A stretch of 64,000 nucleotides of DNA from DATAGF01 sp963813355 (GTDB lineage Bacteria > Actinomycetota > Thermoleophilia > Miltoncostaeales > Miltoncostaeaceae). Shown in pieces: positions 29,801 through 38,477 of the stretch (positions within the stretch are counted from its first letter, which is position 1; the number at the start of each line of letters is the position of its first letter). The stretch covers positions 9,701-73,700 of the forward strand of contig CAWEYS010000030.1 in the NCBI GenBank assembly GCA_963813355.1. Direction: 5' to 3'. The notes under the pieces were generated by a model that was not told the DNA's origin, ran no database searches, and worked only from the letters and a program-made list of their open reading frames with translations. The translations under genes were made by a program, and so were the position numbers.

Positions 29801-29826
29801 GGCTGGGACGCCGAGCTCCCCGACGA

Positions 29827-30855
29827 TCAGAGCTCGAGGCCGTCGATCCGCTCGATCAGCGCGGCCACCAGGCGGACGCAGGCGTCGACGTCAGTCCGGG
29901 ATGAACGGCCTCGACGCTCGAGTGGACGTAGCGGGTCGGGATCGAGACGCAGCCGGCGATCGCTCCGTCGCCGGAGAGCTGCAGGCTGCCCGTGTCGGTC
30001 CCGCCCCGGTCGGCGACGTGGAACTGGTGGGGGATCTCCTCGTCCTCGGCGATCCGCGTCAGCAGCTCGACGAGCGCCGGCGCGCCGATGGCGCTCGCGT
30101 CCATGATGCGGATCGCCGCGCCCGCGGCCCAGGCGGGTGCTGGGGCCGTTGGCCGGCGCCCCGGGGCCGTCGTTGGCCGGGCAGGTGTCGATGGCGAGCG
30201 CGACGTGCGGCCGGACGCGGGCGGCGGCGACCCGCGAGCCGCGCAGGCCGACCTCCTCCTGCACCGTGGCCGCGGCGACCACCTGGGCCGGGGAGGGGCC
30301 GGCGGCCCGCAGCGCCTCGATCATCACCAGGACGCCGACCCGGTCGTCGAGGCTCTTGGCCGTCACGAGGTCGCCCAGGCGACGCAGGTCGCGGACCCGC
30401 GTGATCACGTCGCCGGCGCGGACCAGCTCGCGGACGCGCTCGGCGGGAAGGCCGACGTCGACGGCGAGCTCCGAGACCTCGGGCACCTTCCGGCGCGCGT
30501 CCTTGTCGAGCAGGTGGACCGGGGTGGTACCGACGACCCCCTCGAGGTCCTCGCGCCCGTGGACCAGGACGCGCTGGCTCAGCAGCGTGCGCGCGTCCCA
30601 GCCCCCGAGCGGGAGGACTCGCAGGAAGCCGCGGTCGTCCACGTGGGTGACCATCAGGCCGATCTCGTCCATGTGGGCGGCGAGCATCAGCCGCAGCTCG
30701 CCCTCGCCCCGGACGCCGATCAGCCCCCCGAGGGGGTCGCGCTCCACGCGGTCGCAGACGGCCGCGAGCTCGGGCTCGACGACCGCGCGCACCCGCTCCT
30801 CGCGCCCCGGCGGCCCGCCTGCCTCGGCCAGGGCGGTGAGCAGGTCCATGTCCAC
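29827..30855 (-). CDS. M42-family aminopeptidase (two frameshifts)
   Basis: About 345 residues. Metal ligands of the M42 glutamyl aminopeptidase/CelM family can be followed: AAHMDEIGLMV, SLDDRVGVLV, the catalytic VQEEVGLRGS, ALAIDTCPAND and RYVHSSVEAVHP. It removes N-terminal residues from peptides in large tetrahedral complexes. Frame shifts near 30120 and 29900 are needed to join these. The GTG at 30855 lies eight bases after TAGCAT. It faces the rhomboid gene across the inverted-repeat element. Confidence 0.88.
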   Translation of the reverse strand: MDMDLLTALAEAGGPPGREERVRAVVEPELAAVCDRVERDPLGGLIGVRGEGELRLMLAAHMDEIGLMVTHVDDRGFLRVLPLGGWDARTLLSQRVLVHGREDLEGVVGTTPVHLLDKDARRKVPEVSELAVDVGLPAERVRELVRAGDVITRVRDLRRLGDLVTAKSLDDRVGVLVMIEALRAAGPSPAQVVAAATVQEEVGLRGSRVAAARVRPHVALAIDTCPANDGPGAPANGPSTRLGRGRGDPHHGRERHRRAGARRAADADRRGRGDPPPVPRRRPGRDRHGQPAALRRRSDRRLRLDPDPLRPLERRGRSSRTDVDACVRLVAALIERIDGLEL

Positions 30856-30891
30856 GGCGGGCGATGCTACCCCGTCCGGAAAGCCGGGCCC

Positions 30892-31314
30892 TCAGCGCCC
30901 CGGCAGCAGCCCCAGCTGGCCGAGCTGGCCGAGGTCGTCGCGGCAGGCCCAGTGCTCCGCGATCCGCCCGTCCGAGACGCGGAAGATGTGGATGTGCTGC
31001 ACGGCGAACTCGCGGTTCGTCACCGGCAGCCCCGCCAGCGGGCCGGCCGCGCCGACGTGGCGTCCCCGCATGGTCGCCCGGATCACCACCTTCTCGCCCT
31101 GCGTGATGACGTCCTCGACGTCGAAGGCGAGGTCCGCGAATGCCTCGCGCAGCCAGGCGATCGTCTCGCGCGCCCCCCCGACCCCGGGCGACCGGCCCGG
31201 GGCGGCCTCGTGGTTCAGGTAGTCCTCGGCGAAGAACTCCCCGGCCGCGTCGAGGTCTCCCTCCTCGTACATGCGGCGGAAGTGCTCGAAGACGACATCG
31301 GCGGGGTCGGGCAC
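30892..31314 (-). CDS. SnoaL-like / ester cyclase family protein
   Basis: 140 residues with the NTF2-like cone fold typical of SnoaL-type proteins: VFEHFRRMYEEGDLDAAGEF, AEDYLNHE, then REFAVQHIHIFRVSDGRIAEHW. The His/Asp residues of the pocket (YLNHEAAPGR, EHWACRDD) are kept. Substrate unknown. The GTG start at 31314 is six bases after GGAGG. It follows the gene at 31341 in the same direction. Confidence 0.75.
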   Translation of the reverse strand: MPDPADVVFEHFRRMYEEGDLDAAGEFFAEDYLNHEAAPGRSPGVGGARETIAWLREAFADLAFDVEDVITQGEKVVIRATMRGRHVGAAGPLAGLPVTNREFAVQHIHIFRVSDGRIAEHWACRDDLGQLGQLGLLPGR

Positions 31315-31340
31315 GGCGGGCCTCCGTTCCTCGGTCGCGG

Positions 31341-32024
31341 TCAGCGCGGGGCGGCGCCAGCCTGACGCAGGCCCTCCTCCCAGGCGACCCCGATCGCCGT
31401 GTCGATCTCGCCGATGCGGGCGCCGAGGGCGGCGCAGTCGTCCCGGAGCAGCTGCGCGCCGCCCTCGTTGCCCGCCTCGACGGCCGCCGCAAGCGCGCCC
31501 TCGGCCGCGAGGAGGGCGCCGCGGGCGTCCTGGCGCGCCGCCTCGAGGGCCAGCAGCAGGCGGGCGGCGGCGCGCAGGCGGCGGTCGGCGCGCAGGCCGC
31601 GAAGGAACGCTGGAGCCGCGGGGCCGAGGTCCGAGGCCGGCTCTGCGGCGACGGCCTCGGCGAGCAGCCGCTCCGGCCCCGCCGCTCCCCCGTGGACCAG
31701 GGCGATTGCCCGCCACGTCGTGGCCCCGAAGCCGGGCAGGCGGACGCGGCCGGGCCCGTCGGAGACCAGCTCTCCCGCGAGGACCAGCTCGCCGGCCGCC
31801 CGGTGGACCTCGGCGGCGCGGCGCGCGCGCAGGGCGCGGGCGCCGGACGGCCGGTCCCCCTCGAAGAGCTCCTCCGGCCGGCGGGCGGTCTCGGCCCGCT
31901 CCAGCGCCTCGCGGTCGGCGGGGTCGGCCTCCAGCGCCGCGGCGAGGGCGTCCACCTCGAGCGAGGGATCGCCCCGGCCCGCGCCCGCCCGCCGGCCGAC
32001 CTCGCGGCGGGCCGCGGCGAGCAC
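31341..32024 (-). CDS. Uncharacterised Ala/Leu/Arg-rich protein (227 aa)
   Basis: A GTG at 32024 gives a soluble, helical protein. An N-terminal part (LEVDALAAALEADPADREAL) is followed by a short beta segment (GELVSDGPGRVRLPGFGATTW), then long helices (ERLLAEAVAAEPASDLG, LEAARQDARGALLAAEGALA). The frame is open further upstream, but that part overlaps the oxidoreductase gene and is compositionally different. No family recognised. It lies 17 bases downstream of that oxidoreductase gene. Confidence 0.5.
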   Translation of the reverse strand: MLAAARREVGRRAGAGRGDPSLEVDALAAALEADPADREALERAETARRPEELFEGDRPSGARALRARRAAEVHRAAGELVLAGELVSDGPGRVRLPGFGATTWRAIALVHGGAAGPERLLAEAVAAEPASDLGPAAPAFLRGLRADRRLRAAARLLLALEAARQDARGALLAAEGALAAAVEAGNEGGAQLLRDDCAALGARIGEIDTAIGVAWEEGLRQAGAAPR

Positions 32025-32040
32025 CCGTGCGGCGACGGGG

Positions 32041-33042
32041 CTAGACCGTGAGGACGAGCTTGCCGAAGTGGTCGCCGGCCTCCTCGCGCGCGTGCGCCTC
32101 GGCCGCCTCGGCCAGGGGCCGGACGCTGTCGATGACCGGCGCCCACGAGGCATGCTCAACGGCCGCCAGCATGCCCGCGAAGTCGCGCGGGCTGCCCATG
32201 GTCGTCCCCAGGATCGACACCTGGCCCATGGTCACCGGCCGGACGGTCATCTCCACCTTGCCGCCGCCGGTGCCGCCGAAGACGACCAGCCGCCCGCCGG
32301 GGCGCAGGCACGCGACGCTGTCGGCCCAGGTGGAGCCGACCGAGTCGACGACGACGTTGACGCCCCGGCCGCCGGTCAGCTCCTTGACCGCCGCCGGCCA
32401 GTCGCCTGCGGTGTAGTCCACGCCGCCGGCTGCGCCCAGGTCGCGCGCCCGGTCGAGCTTCTCCCGCGACGAGGACGTGACGATCACGCGGCAGCCGGCC
32501 GAGCGGGCCATGTGCAGGGCGACCGTCGCCACCCCGCCGCCGATCCCGATGACGAGGACGGTCTCGCCCGGGCGGATGCGGGCGCGGCTCACCAGGGCCC
32601 GGTGGGCCGTGAGCCCGGCCAGCGGCAGGGCGGCCGACTCCTCCCACGACAGGCGCGACGGGCGCGGGCGCACGTTCGCCGCCGGGATGCGGATCAGCTC
32701 CGCGTAGGTGCCGTCATCCGGCCCGCCCAGGATGCGGAAGCCCGGCTCGGGCGCGTCCTCGCCGCCGCCCCACCCGAGCGAGGGCAGGATGACCACCTCG
32801 TCGCCCTCCGCGACCCCCGAGACGCCCGCGCCGAGCGACCGTACGACGCCGGCGCCGTCCGACCCGGGGATCACGGGGAGCGGGCTGGGCGCGATGCCCT
32901 TCCGTACGAAGACGTCCCTGCGGTTGAGCGCGGCCGCGCGCAGGGCGACCACGACCTCGCCCGGCCCCGGCTCCGGGTCGGGGGCGGAGTCGAGGCGCAG
33001 CACCTCGGGGGGTCCGGTCTCGCGAAGGACGACGGCGTTCAC
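32041..33042 (-). CDS. Zinc-type alcohol dehydrogenase-like quinone oxidoreductase
   Basis: 333 residues of the MDR superfamily: an N-terminal GroES-like domain (ALNRRDVFVRKGIAPSPLPV, IPGSDGAGVV) and a Rossmann NADPH domain with GETVLVIGIGGGVATVALHM. The structural-zinc cysteine lobe is absent, as in the quinone reductase/Zn-independent branch. The GTG start overlaps the stop of the DUF309 gene (GTGA). Intact. Confidence 0.9.
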   Translation of the reverse strand: MNAVVLRETGPPEVLRLDSAPDPEPGPGEVVVALRAAALNRRDVFVRKGIAPSPLPVIPGSDGAGVVRSLGAGVSGVAEGDEVVILPSLGWGGGEDAPEPGFRILGGPDDGTYAELIRIPAANVRPRPSRLSWEESAALPLAGLTAHRALVSRARIRPGETVLVIGIGGGVATVALHMARSAGCRVIVTSSSREKLDRARDLGAAGGVDYTAGDWPAAVKELTGGRGVNVVVDSVGSTWADSVACLRPGGRLVVFGGTGGGKVEMTVRPVTMGQVSILGTTMGSPRDFAGMLAAVEHASWAPVIDSVRPLAEAAEAHAREEAGDHFGKLVLTV

Positions 33043-33461
33043 GGGCGGCCTCTGGGGTCGGGCGCGGGGGCGTCCCAGACTACCCCCGCCGCCGCGACCG
33101 GCGGGGGCGTCACCGCGGGCCGCGGCCCGCCCGCCTCCCAGCGGGCGAACGCGTCGGCCAGCGAGGGCCGCGCCACGCGCCACGCCGACAGGTCGAGGCC
33201 CATGTAGCCCTCGGGGGCGTCGCGCAGGCGGCTCCAGGCCCTGTCGAGCAGGACGCGCGCGCCGTGGGCGTTGCCGCGCCGGTGGTGCTCGAACGCCACG
33301 GCCCACTGGATCAGCCCCTGCAGGAAGCGCATCGGCGGGGCGTCGGAGCGCCGCCAGACCTCCTCGAGGACCTCGTGGGCGTCGAAGAAGCGCCCGGCGC
33401 GGTAGAGCGCGACGAACTGGGCCAGCTGCGGCGGGGGCGGGTCCGCCGCCGCGCCGGTCAT
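33039..33461 (-). CDS. DUF309-domain protein
   Basis: 140 residues. The DUF309 signature is plain: FVALYRAGRFFDAHEVLEEV, then MRFLQGLIQWAVAFEHHRRG. The FDAHEVLEEVWR and LQGLIQ..HHRRGN blocks could form a metal or nucleotide site, but the role of the family is unknown. It overlaps both neighbours by four bases, so it sits in the middle of a translationally coupled operon. Confidence 0.85.
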   Translation of the reverse strand: MTGAAADPPPPQLAQFVALYRAGRFFDAHEVLEEVWRRSDAPPMRFLQGLIQWAVAFEHHRRGNAHGARVLLDRAWSRLRDAPEGYMGLDLSAWRVARPSLADAFARWEAGGPRPAVTPPPVAAAGVVWDAPAPDPRGRP

Positions 33462-34537
33462 CCCGCCGGCGGGCGGGTCGCCTCGAGGATGGGGAAGGGG
33501 TCGACGCGCGCGCCCCCGCGCTCCCAGGCGATGCGCAGCGACCCGGCGCTGGTGCCGAGCGGCTGGCCGGCGACGACGACGGCGCCGTCCGCGACGCCCG
33601 GGGCGTAGCCGGCGAGCGGGCCGTAGCCGAGGCGGTCGCCACCGGCGGTCTCGACCCAGAAGGCGATGCCCTCCTCCTGCTCGCCGGCCGTCGCGGCGCG
33701 CAGGGCGCCGGCGGCCGATGCCACCGCGTGGCTGCCCGCGGCCGACGCCACCGTCACCCCGCAGCGGAAGCCGTCGGCCTCGCAGGCCCCAGGCGGCGGC
33801 TCGTCGTACGCGGCCGGCGCCCCGACCGGCAGGGCGAGCGGGAAGACGAAGCCGTCCGGGGGCGCGGGGCCGCGGGCCGGCGCGGCGCCTCCCCAGGCGA
33901 CCACCACGGGTGGGCCCTCGGGCGCCGGCTCCGGGTCGGCGGGGCCCTTGGGCCTCGCGGGCGCCGAGCCATCGCAGGTCGTGGCGGCGGCCTGCGCCGA
34001 GGCGACGACCGGCAGGCTCGGATCGCCGCCCAGGGCCGCGAAGTAGGTCCCGACACCGCGGGTCCAGCCGCGGTTGAGCCCGGCGGGGTCGTTGGCCGCG
34101 CCGATCGGCGCCCACTTCGACCCGATGGTCTCGAGGGTCGTGCGGCCCTCGGGCAGGTAGAGCTCGGCGAGCGTCCGGGCGGCCCGCGCGATGGCGTCGC
34201 GCTCGGACGCGAAGGCGATGCCCGGGCCGAGGCCGAAGGCGTTGTTGATCGCCTGGGAGGGCCCGTAGGTCTCGAGCATCGTCTCGTGGGCGGCGATGGC
34301 CACAAGCGCCCGGGGGTCGAGCCCCGCCGCCAGCGACTCCGAGACGAAGGTCGCCCCCTCGCCCGCGAGCGGGCTTGAGGCGCGCGCCAGCATGGCGTCG
34401 ATGCCCGCGGCGTCGTCGGGGGCGACGCAGGTCATGTGCTGCACGACGCCCTCGAACTGGGCGTTCGCGGCGGTCGTGCCGGCCGCCCCGAGGGCGGCGA
34501 CGCCGGCGAGGGCGGCGAGCATGCGGCGGGCGCGCAT
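33458..34537 (-). CDS. Secreted glucosaminidase-like protein with degenerate LytM-like C-terminus
   Basis: 359 residues. A signal peptide (MRARRMLAALAGVAALGAAG to ANA) is followed by a glucosaminidase/lysozyme-like domain (about residues 60-180): SESLAAGLDPRALVAIAAHE, NNAFGLGPG, then KWAPIGAANDPAGLNRGW. A Pro-rich linker leads to a C-terminal segment that resembles an M23/LytM barrel (RCGVTVASAAGSHAVASAAG, RLGYGPLAGYAPG), but the HxH zinc motif is missing and the usual YxHL is YGPL. It probably binds or cuts peptidoglycan. The ATG lies seven bases after TAGACT. Confidence 0.7.
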   Translation of the reverse strand: MRARRMLAALAGVAALGAAGTTAANAQFEGVVQHMTCVAPDDAAGIDAMLARASSPLAGEGATFVSESLAAGLDPRALVAIAAHETMLETYGPSQAINNAFGLGPGIAFASERDAIARAARTLAELYLPEGRTTLETIGSKWAPIGAANDPAGLNRGWTRGVGTYFAALGGDPSLPVVASAQAAATTCDGSAPARPKGPADPEPAPEGPPVVVAWGGAAPARGPAPPDGFVFPLALPVGAPAAYDEPPPGACEADGFRCGVTVASAAGSHAVASAAGALRAATAGEQEEGIAFWVETAGGDRLGYGPLAGYAPGVADGAVVVAGQPLGTSAGSLRIAWERGGARVDPFPILEATRPPAG

Positions 34538-34606
34538 CGGGGGCAGTCTAGGCCAGCCGGCCGCGACGGCCCGGCGACGCCTGTCACACCCCGCTACCCT
34601 GGCCCC

Positions 34607-34801
34607 GTGGAGCGGGCTCCGGACGACGCTCGGCGGCGACGGATCGCGATCGCCCTGGTGGCGCTGGCGGTCGTGCTCTTCATCCTCGAGCTCGTCGCCA
34701 TCGCGGTGGGGCTGCTCGAGGTCGCCGCCCTGATCTTCGTGATCTTCGTCGGAGGCTGGTTCGCGCTGCGCTCCTACCAGCGCCGCACCGGCGGCGCCTG
34801 A
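34607..34801 (+). CDS. Small two-helix membrane protein (64 aa)
   Basis: GTG start, with TACCCT six bases upstream. After a short basic N-terminus there are two hydrophobic stretches (IALVALAVVLFILELVAIAV and VAALIFVIFVGGWFAL) and a basic tail (RSYQRRTGGA). Likely a membrane hairpin; function unknown. It converges with the O-methyltransferase gene. Confidence 0.6.
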   Translation: MERAPDDARRRRIAIALVALAVVLFILELVAIAVGLLEVAALIFVIFVGGWFALRSYQRRTGGA

Positions 34802-34813
34802 GTCCCAGGGCTC

Positions 34814-35464
34814 TCAGATCACCGCGCTGAGGCTGACGCCGTCGCCGATGGTGAGGACGGTCGTGACCAGCCGCGGGTGGTCGAGGGCGGCGCGGGTGAA
34901 GGCGGCGAGGGCCTCGGCGCTCTCGCCCCGCTCGTCGTCGGGGAGCGCGACGCGCCCCCCCGAGAGGACGTTGTCGGCCAGGATCAGGCCGCCCGGGCGC
35001 ACCAGCCGCACGGCCTGCTCCAGGTAGGCCGGATAGCCGGTCTTGTCGGCGTCGATGTAGCAGAGGTCGTAGGCGCCGTCGGGCAGCCCCGGGAGGGTCT
35101 CCAGCGCCGGCCCGCGGTGGACGCGCACCTTGTCCCCGAGCCCCGCCCGGGCGAGGAACGCCTCGGCCCGATCGGCCCGCTCGGGGTCGGCCTCGAGGGT
35201 GTCGATGCGCCCGCCCGGGGCGAGCGCGCGGGCCATCCAGGCCGCCGACGTGCCCACGAAGGTCCCGACCTCGAGGACCGCCCAGCCGCCGGTCGCCCGC
35301 ACGAGCGCCTCGAGCAGGGCGCCCAGGTCGGGGTGGGTCATCATGGGCGCGCTCTCGTCGCCCTCCATCTCGCGGTAGAGGGCCTCCAGGTCCGGCGGGA
35401 CCCGGGCCAGCCCGTCCAGGTACGCGGCGAGGGGCTCGTCGATCGGCAGGCGGTCGAGCGCCAT
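34814..35464 (-). CDS. O-methyltransferase family 3 (COMT-like)
   Basis: 216 residues. The class I fold is clear: AVLEVGTFVGTSAAWMARAL (SAM motif I), IDTLEADPERADRAEAFL, the metal-site YDLCYIDADKTGYPAYLE and LILADNVLSGG. This matches cation-dependent O-methyltransferases; the substrate is unknown, though catechol or phenolic oxygens are usual. The ATG lies seven bases after TAGGGT. Intact. Confidence 0.9.
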   Translation of the reverse strand: MALDRLPIDEPLAAYLDGLARVPPDLEALYREMEGDESAPMMTHPDLGALLEALVRATGGWAVLEVGTFVGTSAAWMARALAPGGRIDTLEADPERADRAEAFLARAGLGDKVRVHRGPALETLPGLPDGAYDLCYIDADKTGYPAYLEQAVRLVRPGGLILADNVLSGGRVALPDDERGESAEALAAFTRAALDHPRLVTTVLTIGDGVSLSAVI

Positions 35465-35474
35465 CGCCCGGACC

Positions 35475-36242
35475 CTACCGGCGGCCGAGGGTCGCGAGGC
35501 CGGTCACGGCCCATGTCCCGAGCAGCGCGAGCAGGGCGCTGAGGGCGACGAGCGCCGGCCACAGCTCGCTCCATCCCAGCCCGGTCAGCTCGGCGGCGCG
35601 CGAGGCCTCGAGGAGGTAGGTCACCGGGTTGAGGTCGGCGACCGTGGCGAGCCAGCCGGTCAGAACGTCGCGGGGCGCGTAGGCGACCGAGGTGAACACG
35701 GCCAGGAAGATCACGACCTGCATGAGGGGCGCGGCCTGGATGGTCCGCGTCCGCAGCGCGACGCCCATCGCCCAGCAGGCCGACGCCGCGGCGAAGGCGA
35801 TGCCGAGCAGGTAGAGGGCGATCGTGTCGACCGCGCCCGGCAGCCCGACCCCGCCGATGAGGCCCGCGATGAGCACCACGGTCGTGGTGAAGACGCTCCG
35901 CAGGGCCGCGGCCATCAGCGGCCCGGCGATGAGCGTGATGCGGGGCGCCGGGCTCACGATCAGCCGGTCGACGAAGCCGCCCTCGATGTCCCGCGCCAGC
36001 GTCGTGCCGGCGTTCATGCCGGCGAAGCCGGCGCCCATCACCAGGGCGAGCGGGATCGTGAAGGCCAGGTACGAGGCGCCGTCGAACGCCGGCAGCAGCG
36101 AGATCCCGCGGAAGGCCCCCGACGTCGCCACCAGGATGAAGAGGGGCATGACCAGCGACGGCAGGAACACCGAGGGCATCCGGCGCACCAGGATCAGGCT
36201 GCGCCAGGCGAGCCCCGCGCTGACCTCGAGCGCGTGCCTCAC
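35475..36242 (-). CDS. ABC-2 type exporter permease
   Basis: 255 residues with six hydrophobic helices and the DrrB/ABC-2 pattern: TTLARDIEGGFVDRLIVSPA in the coupling region and DLNPVTYLLEASR near the end. It is paralogous to the neighbouring permease and overlaps its stop by four bases. Together with the ATPase they would form a heterodimeric exporter. Confidence 0.88.
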   Translation of the reverse strand: MRHALEVSAGLAWRSLILVRRMPSVFLPSLVMPLFILVATSGAFRGISLLPAFDGASYLAFTIPLALVMGAGFAGMNAGTTLARDIEGGFVDRLIVSPAPRITLIAGPLMAAALRSVFTTTVVLIAGLIGGVGLPGAVDTIALYLLGIAFAAASACWAMGVALRTRTIQAAPLMQVVIFLAVFTSVAYAPRDVLTGWLATVADLNPVTYLLEASRAAELTGLGWSELWPALVALSALLALLGTWAVTGLATLGRR

Positions 36243-37021
36243 GACGACGCCGCCAGCCGCCGCCGGAACGCCAGGTAGCTCGCCGCGACCGCGGCGACGG
36301 CCAGCCCGAGCACGACCCCCAGCCCGATCAGGGTGGGACGGGGCTCGATGCCCTCGATCACCAGGTCCCGCATCGCCTCGACCAGGTAGGAGATCGGGTT
36401 GACGTCGGCGACGGCCTTGAACCAGCCGGTCATGGTCTCGCGCGGGAAGAACGCCGACGAGAAGAACAGCAGCACGAAGAAGAGGGGGAAGGTCCCCTGG
36501 ACGGCCTCGGCCGAGCCGGTGCGGAGCGCCAGGAAGATCCCCAGCCCGCTCACGGCGACGGCCATCAGGGCGGCGAGCACCAGCAGGATCAGCACGCCCG
36601 CGACCCCGCCCTCGACCCGGGCGCCGAAGATGATCCCGACCGACAGGAAGAGCACGGCCTGGGCCATCGCCAGCGCCACCCCGCCGCCCAGGCGGCCGGT
36701 CAGGATCGCGAGGCGCGAGACCGGCGACGCCACCAGCCGGTCGAAGAAGCCGCCCTCGATGTCCAGGGCGAAGGCCGCGCCGGCCGACGTCCCGCCGATG
36801 AGGATGCCCTGCACGATCGCGCCCGCCAGGGCGAAGTCGAGGAATCCGCGCACCGGCGGGAAGCCGGGGATGGTGCCCGGCGCCGTTCCGAACGAGCCGG
36901 TGAAGATGGCCATCAGGATCAGCGGGAAGATGAGGCTGGGGAAGAGCGCCTGCGGCGTGCGCAGGGTCCCCCGCACCGAGCGCCAGGCGAGCGCCCCCGT
37001 CTGCCGCAGCGCGAGGGTCAC
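36239..37021 (-). CDS. ABC-2 type exporter permease
   Basis: 260 residues, six predicted helices, ABC-2 family: AFALDIEGGFFDRLVASPVS and DVNPISYLVEAMRDL are the paired motifs shared with the downstream permease. The GTG start overlaps the ATPase stop (GTGA). The two permeases likely arose by duplication. Confidence 0.9.
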   Translation of the reverse strand: MTLALRQTGALAWRSVRGTLRTPQALFPSLIFPLILMAIFTGSFGTAPGTIPGFPPVRGFLDFALAGAIVQGILIGGTSAGAAFALDIEGGFFDRLVASPVSRLAILTGRLGGGVALAMAQAVLFLSVGIIFGARVEGGVAGVLILLVLAALMAVAVSGLGIFLALRTGSAEAVQGTFPLFFVLLFFSSAFFPRETMTGWFKAVADVNPISYLVEAMRDLVIEGIEPRPTLIGLGVVLGLAVAAVAASYLAFRRRLAASS

Positions 37022-38007
37022 GCGGGCGAGGGGGCGGTGGCCTCGGCCGGCCCCTCGGCGCCCTCGGCCTCGAGGCGGCGCCCCGTCTTGGCGACGAAGA
37101 CGTCGTCGAGCGTCGGCAGCGCGAGGTCGAGGCCCGCGACCGCGACGCCCGCCTCGTCGAGGGCGCGCACGGCCGCCGGCAGCGCCGCCGCGCCTCCGGG
37201 CAGCCGCAGGGCGATCGTGCCGGGACGGGACGGCAGCGGGTCGCCCACCGCGCGCAGGGCCGCGGTGGCCGCGCCCTCGTCCTCGGGGTGCGCCAGGGTC
37301 AGGTTGAGCGTCGGGTCGCCGACCTGGGCCTTGAGCTCGGCGGGCGTCCCCTCGGCCACGATCCGGCCCCCGTCGATGATGCCGACCCGGCCGGCGAGCT
37401 GGTCGGCCTCCTCCAGGTACTGGGTCGTGAGGAAGACCGTCGTGCCCTCGCCGTTGCGGCGCCGCACCTCCTCCCAGAGAGTGAGGCGCGAGATGGGGTC
37501 GAGGCCGGTGGTCGGCTCGTCGAGGAAGAGCACCTCGGGCTCGTGCACCAGCGCGAGGGCGAGGTCGAGCCGTCGCCGCATGCCGCCGGAGTAGGTGCCG
37601 ACCCGCCGGTCGGCCGCGTCGGTCAGGTCGACCCGCTCGAGGAGCTCGACCGCCCGCGCCCGGCCCACGGCGCGAGGGAAGCCGTGCAGCACCGCCTGCA
37701 GGTGCAGCAGCTCGCGCCCGGTCATGTACGGGTCGATGGCCGCGTCCTGCAGCGCCACGCCGATGCTGCGGCGCACGGCCGCGGCCTCGGTCACGACGTC
37801 GTGCCCGGCCACCAGGGCCCGCCCGCCGGTGGGCCGCAGGAGCGTGGCGAGCATGCGCACCATCGTGCTCTTGCCCGCCCCGTTGGGCCCGAGGAACCCG
37901 TAGACCTCGCCCCGCTCGACGACCAGGTCGACGCCGTCGACCGCGCGGATGCCGCCTTTGAACCGCCGCTCGAGCCGGGTCGCCTCGACCGCGTGGCTTT
38001 CTGCCAC
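37018..38007 (-). CDS. ABC exporter ATPase (DrrA-like)
   Basis: 329 residues. Walker A LGPNGAGKSTM, signature YSGGMRRRLDLALAL, Walker B VLFLDEPTTGLDP and the switch His replaced by Gln (FLTTQYLEEAD), as in DrrA-type exporters. The C-terminal regulatory region contains LPTLDDVFVAKTG, also typical of daunorubicin-resistance ATPases. The GTG start has GGAGG upstream and a TAGCCT at 38039-38044, so this operon has a short leader. Cargo unknown. Confidence 0.92.
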   Translation of the reverse strand: MAESHAVEATRLERRFKGGIRAVDGVDLVVERGEVYGFLGPNGAGKSTMVRMLATLLRPTGGRALVAGHDVVTEAAAVRRSIGVALQDAAIDPYMTGRELLHLQAVLHGFPRAVGRARAVELLERVDLTDAADRRVGTYSGGMRRRLDLALALVHEPEVLFLDEPTTGLDPISRLTLWEEVRRRNGEGTTVFLTTQYLEEADQLAGRVGIIDGGRIVAEGTPAELKAQVGDPTLNLTLAHPEDEGAATAALRAVGDPLPSRPGTIALRLPGGAAALPAAVRALDEAGVAVAGLDLALPTLDDVFVAKTGRRLEAEGAEGPAEATAPSPA

Positions 38008-38117
38008 GTCTCACCTCCGCTCCTGCCCGCAGAGCAGGCTATCGCGGCCCAATCGGCGCACGCCTTCGGCGCGGCCGCCCGGCTTGAGGGCGGCGACGCG
38101 GCCGCTACCATCGCCCG

Positions 38118-38477
38118 ATGGCCGCAGATCCGACACGCGACCGCGACCCCGCCGCGCGCCTGCAGCGCCTGCGCGAGGAGGTGATGGCGGCGCTCGAGCA
38201 GCGCGACCTCGCCCGTGACGCCGAGGAGCGGGGCGACGGCCACCACCACCCCGCGGAGGCCGCGACCGACGCGGACCTGCGCGAGCGGGAGCTGCGCGAG
38301 CAGCTGCGCTGGCGCGAGCGCGAGGAGCGCCTGCGCGCCGCGCTCGAGGCGATCGAGGCCGGGACCTACGGAGTCTGCGTCGACTGCGGCGCGGAGATCC
38401 CGGAGGGGCGGCTGAGGGCGCTGCCGGACGCGGTGCGCTGCGTCTCCTGCCAGAGGCTCGCCTCCCGCCGCCCGTAG
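38118..38477 (+). CDS. DksA/TraR C4 zinc-finger protein
   Basis: 119 residues. A long charged coiled coil (RLQRLREEVMAALEQRDLAR to LREQLRWREREERL) precedes the zinc finger CVDCGAEIPEGRL and CVSCQRL at the C-terminus. That is the layout of DksA-type proteins that enter the RNA polymerase secondary channel; the coiled-coil tip has no obvious DxxDxA motif. TACCAT lies six bases before the ATG. The 3' end overlaps the tail of ctaA on the other strand. Confidence 0.85.
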   Translation: MAADPTRDRDPAARLQRLREEVMAALEQRDLARDAEERGDGHHHPAEAATDADLRERELREQLRWREREERLRAALEAIEAGTYGVCVDCGAEIPEGRLRALPDAVRCVSCQRLASRRP

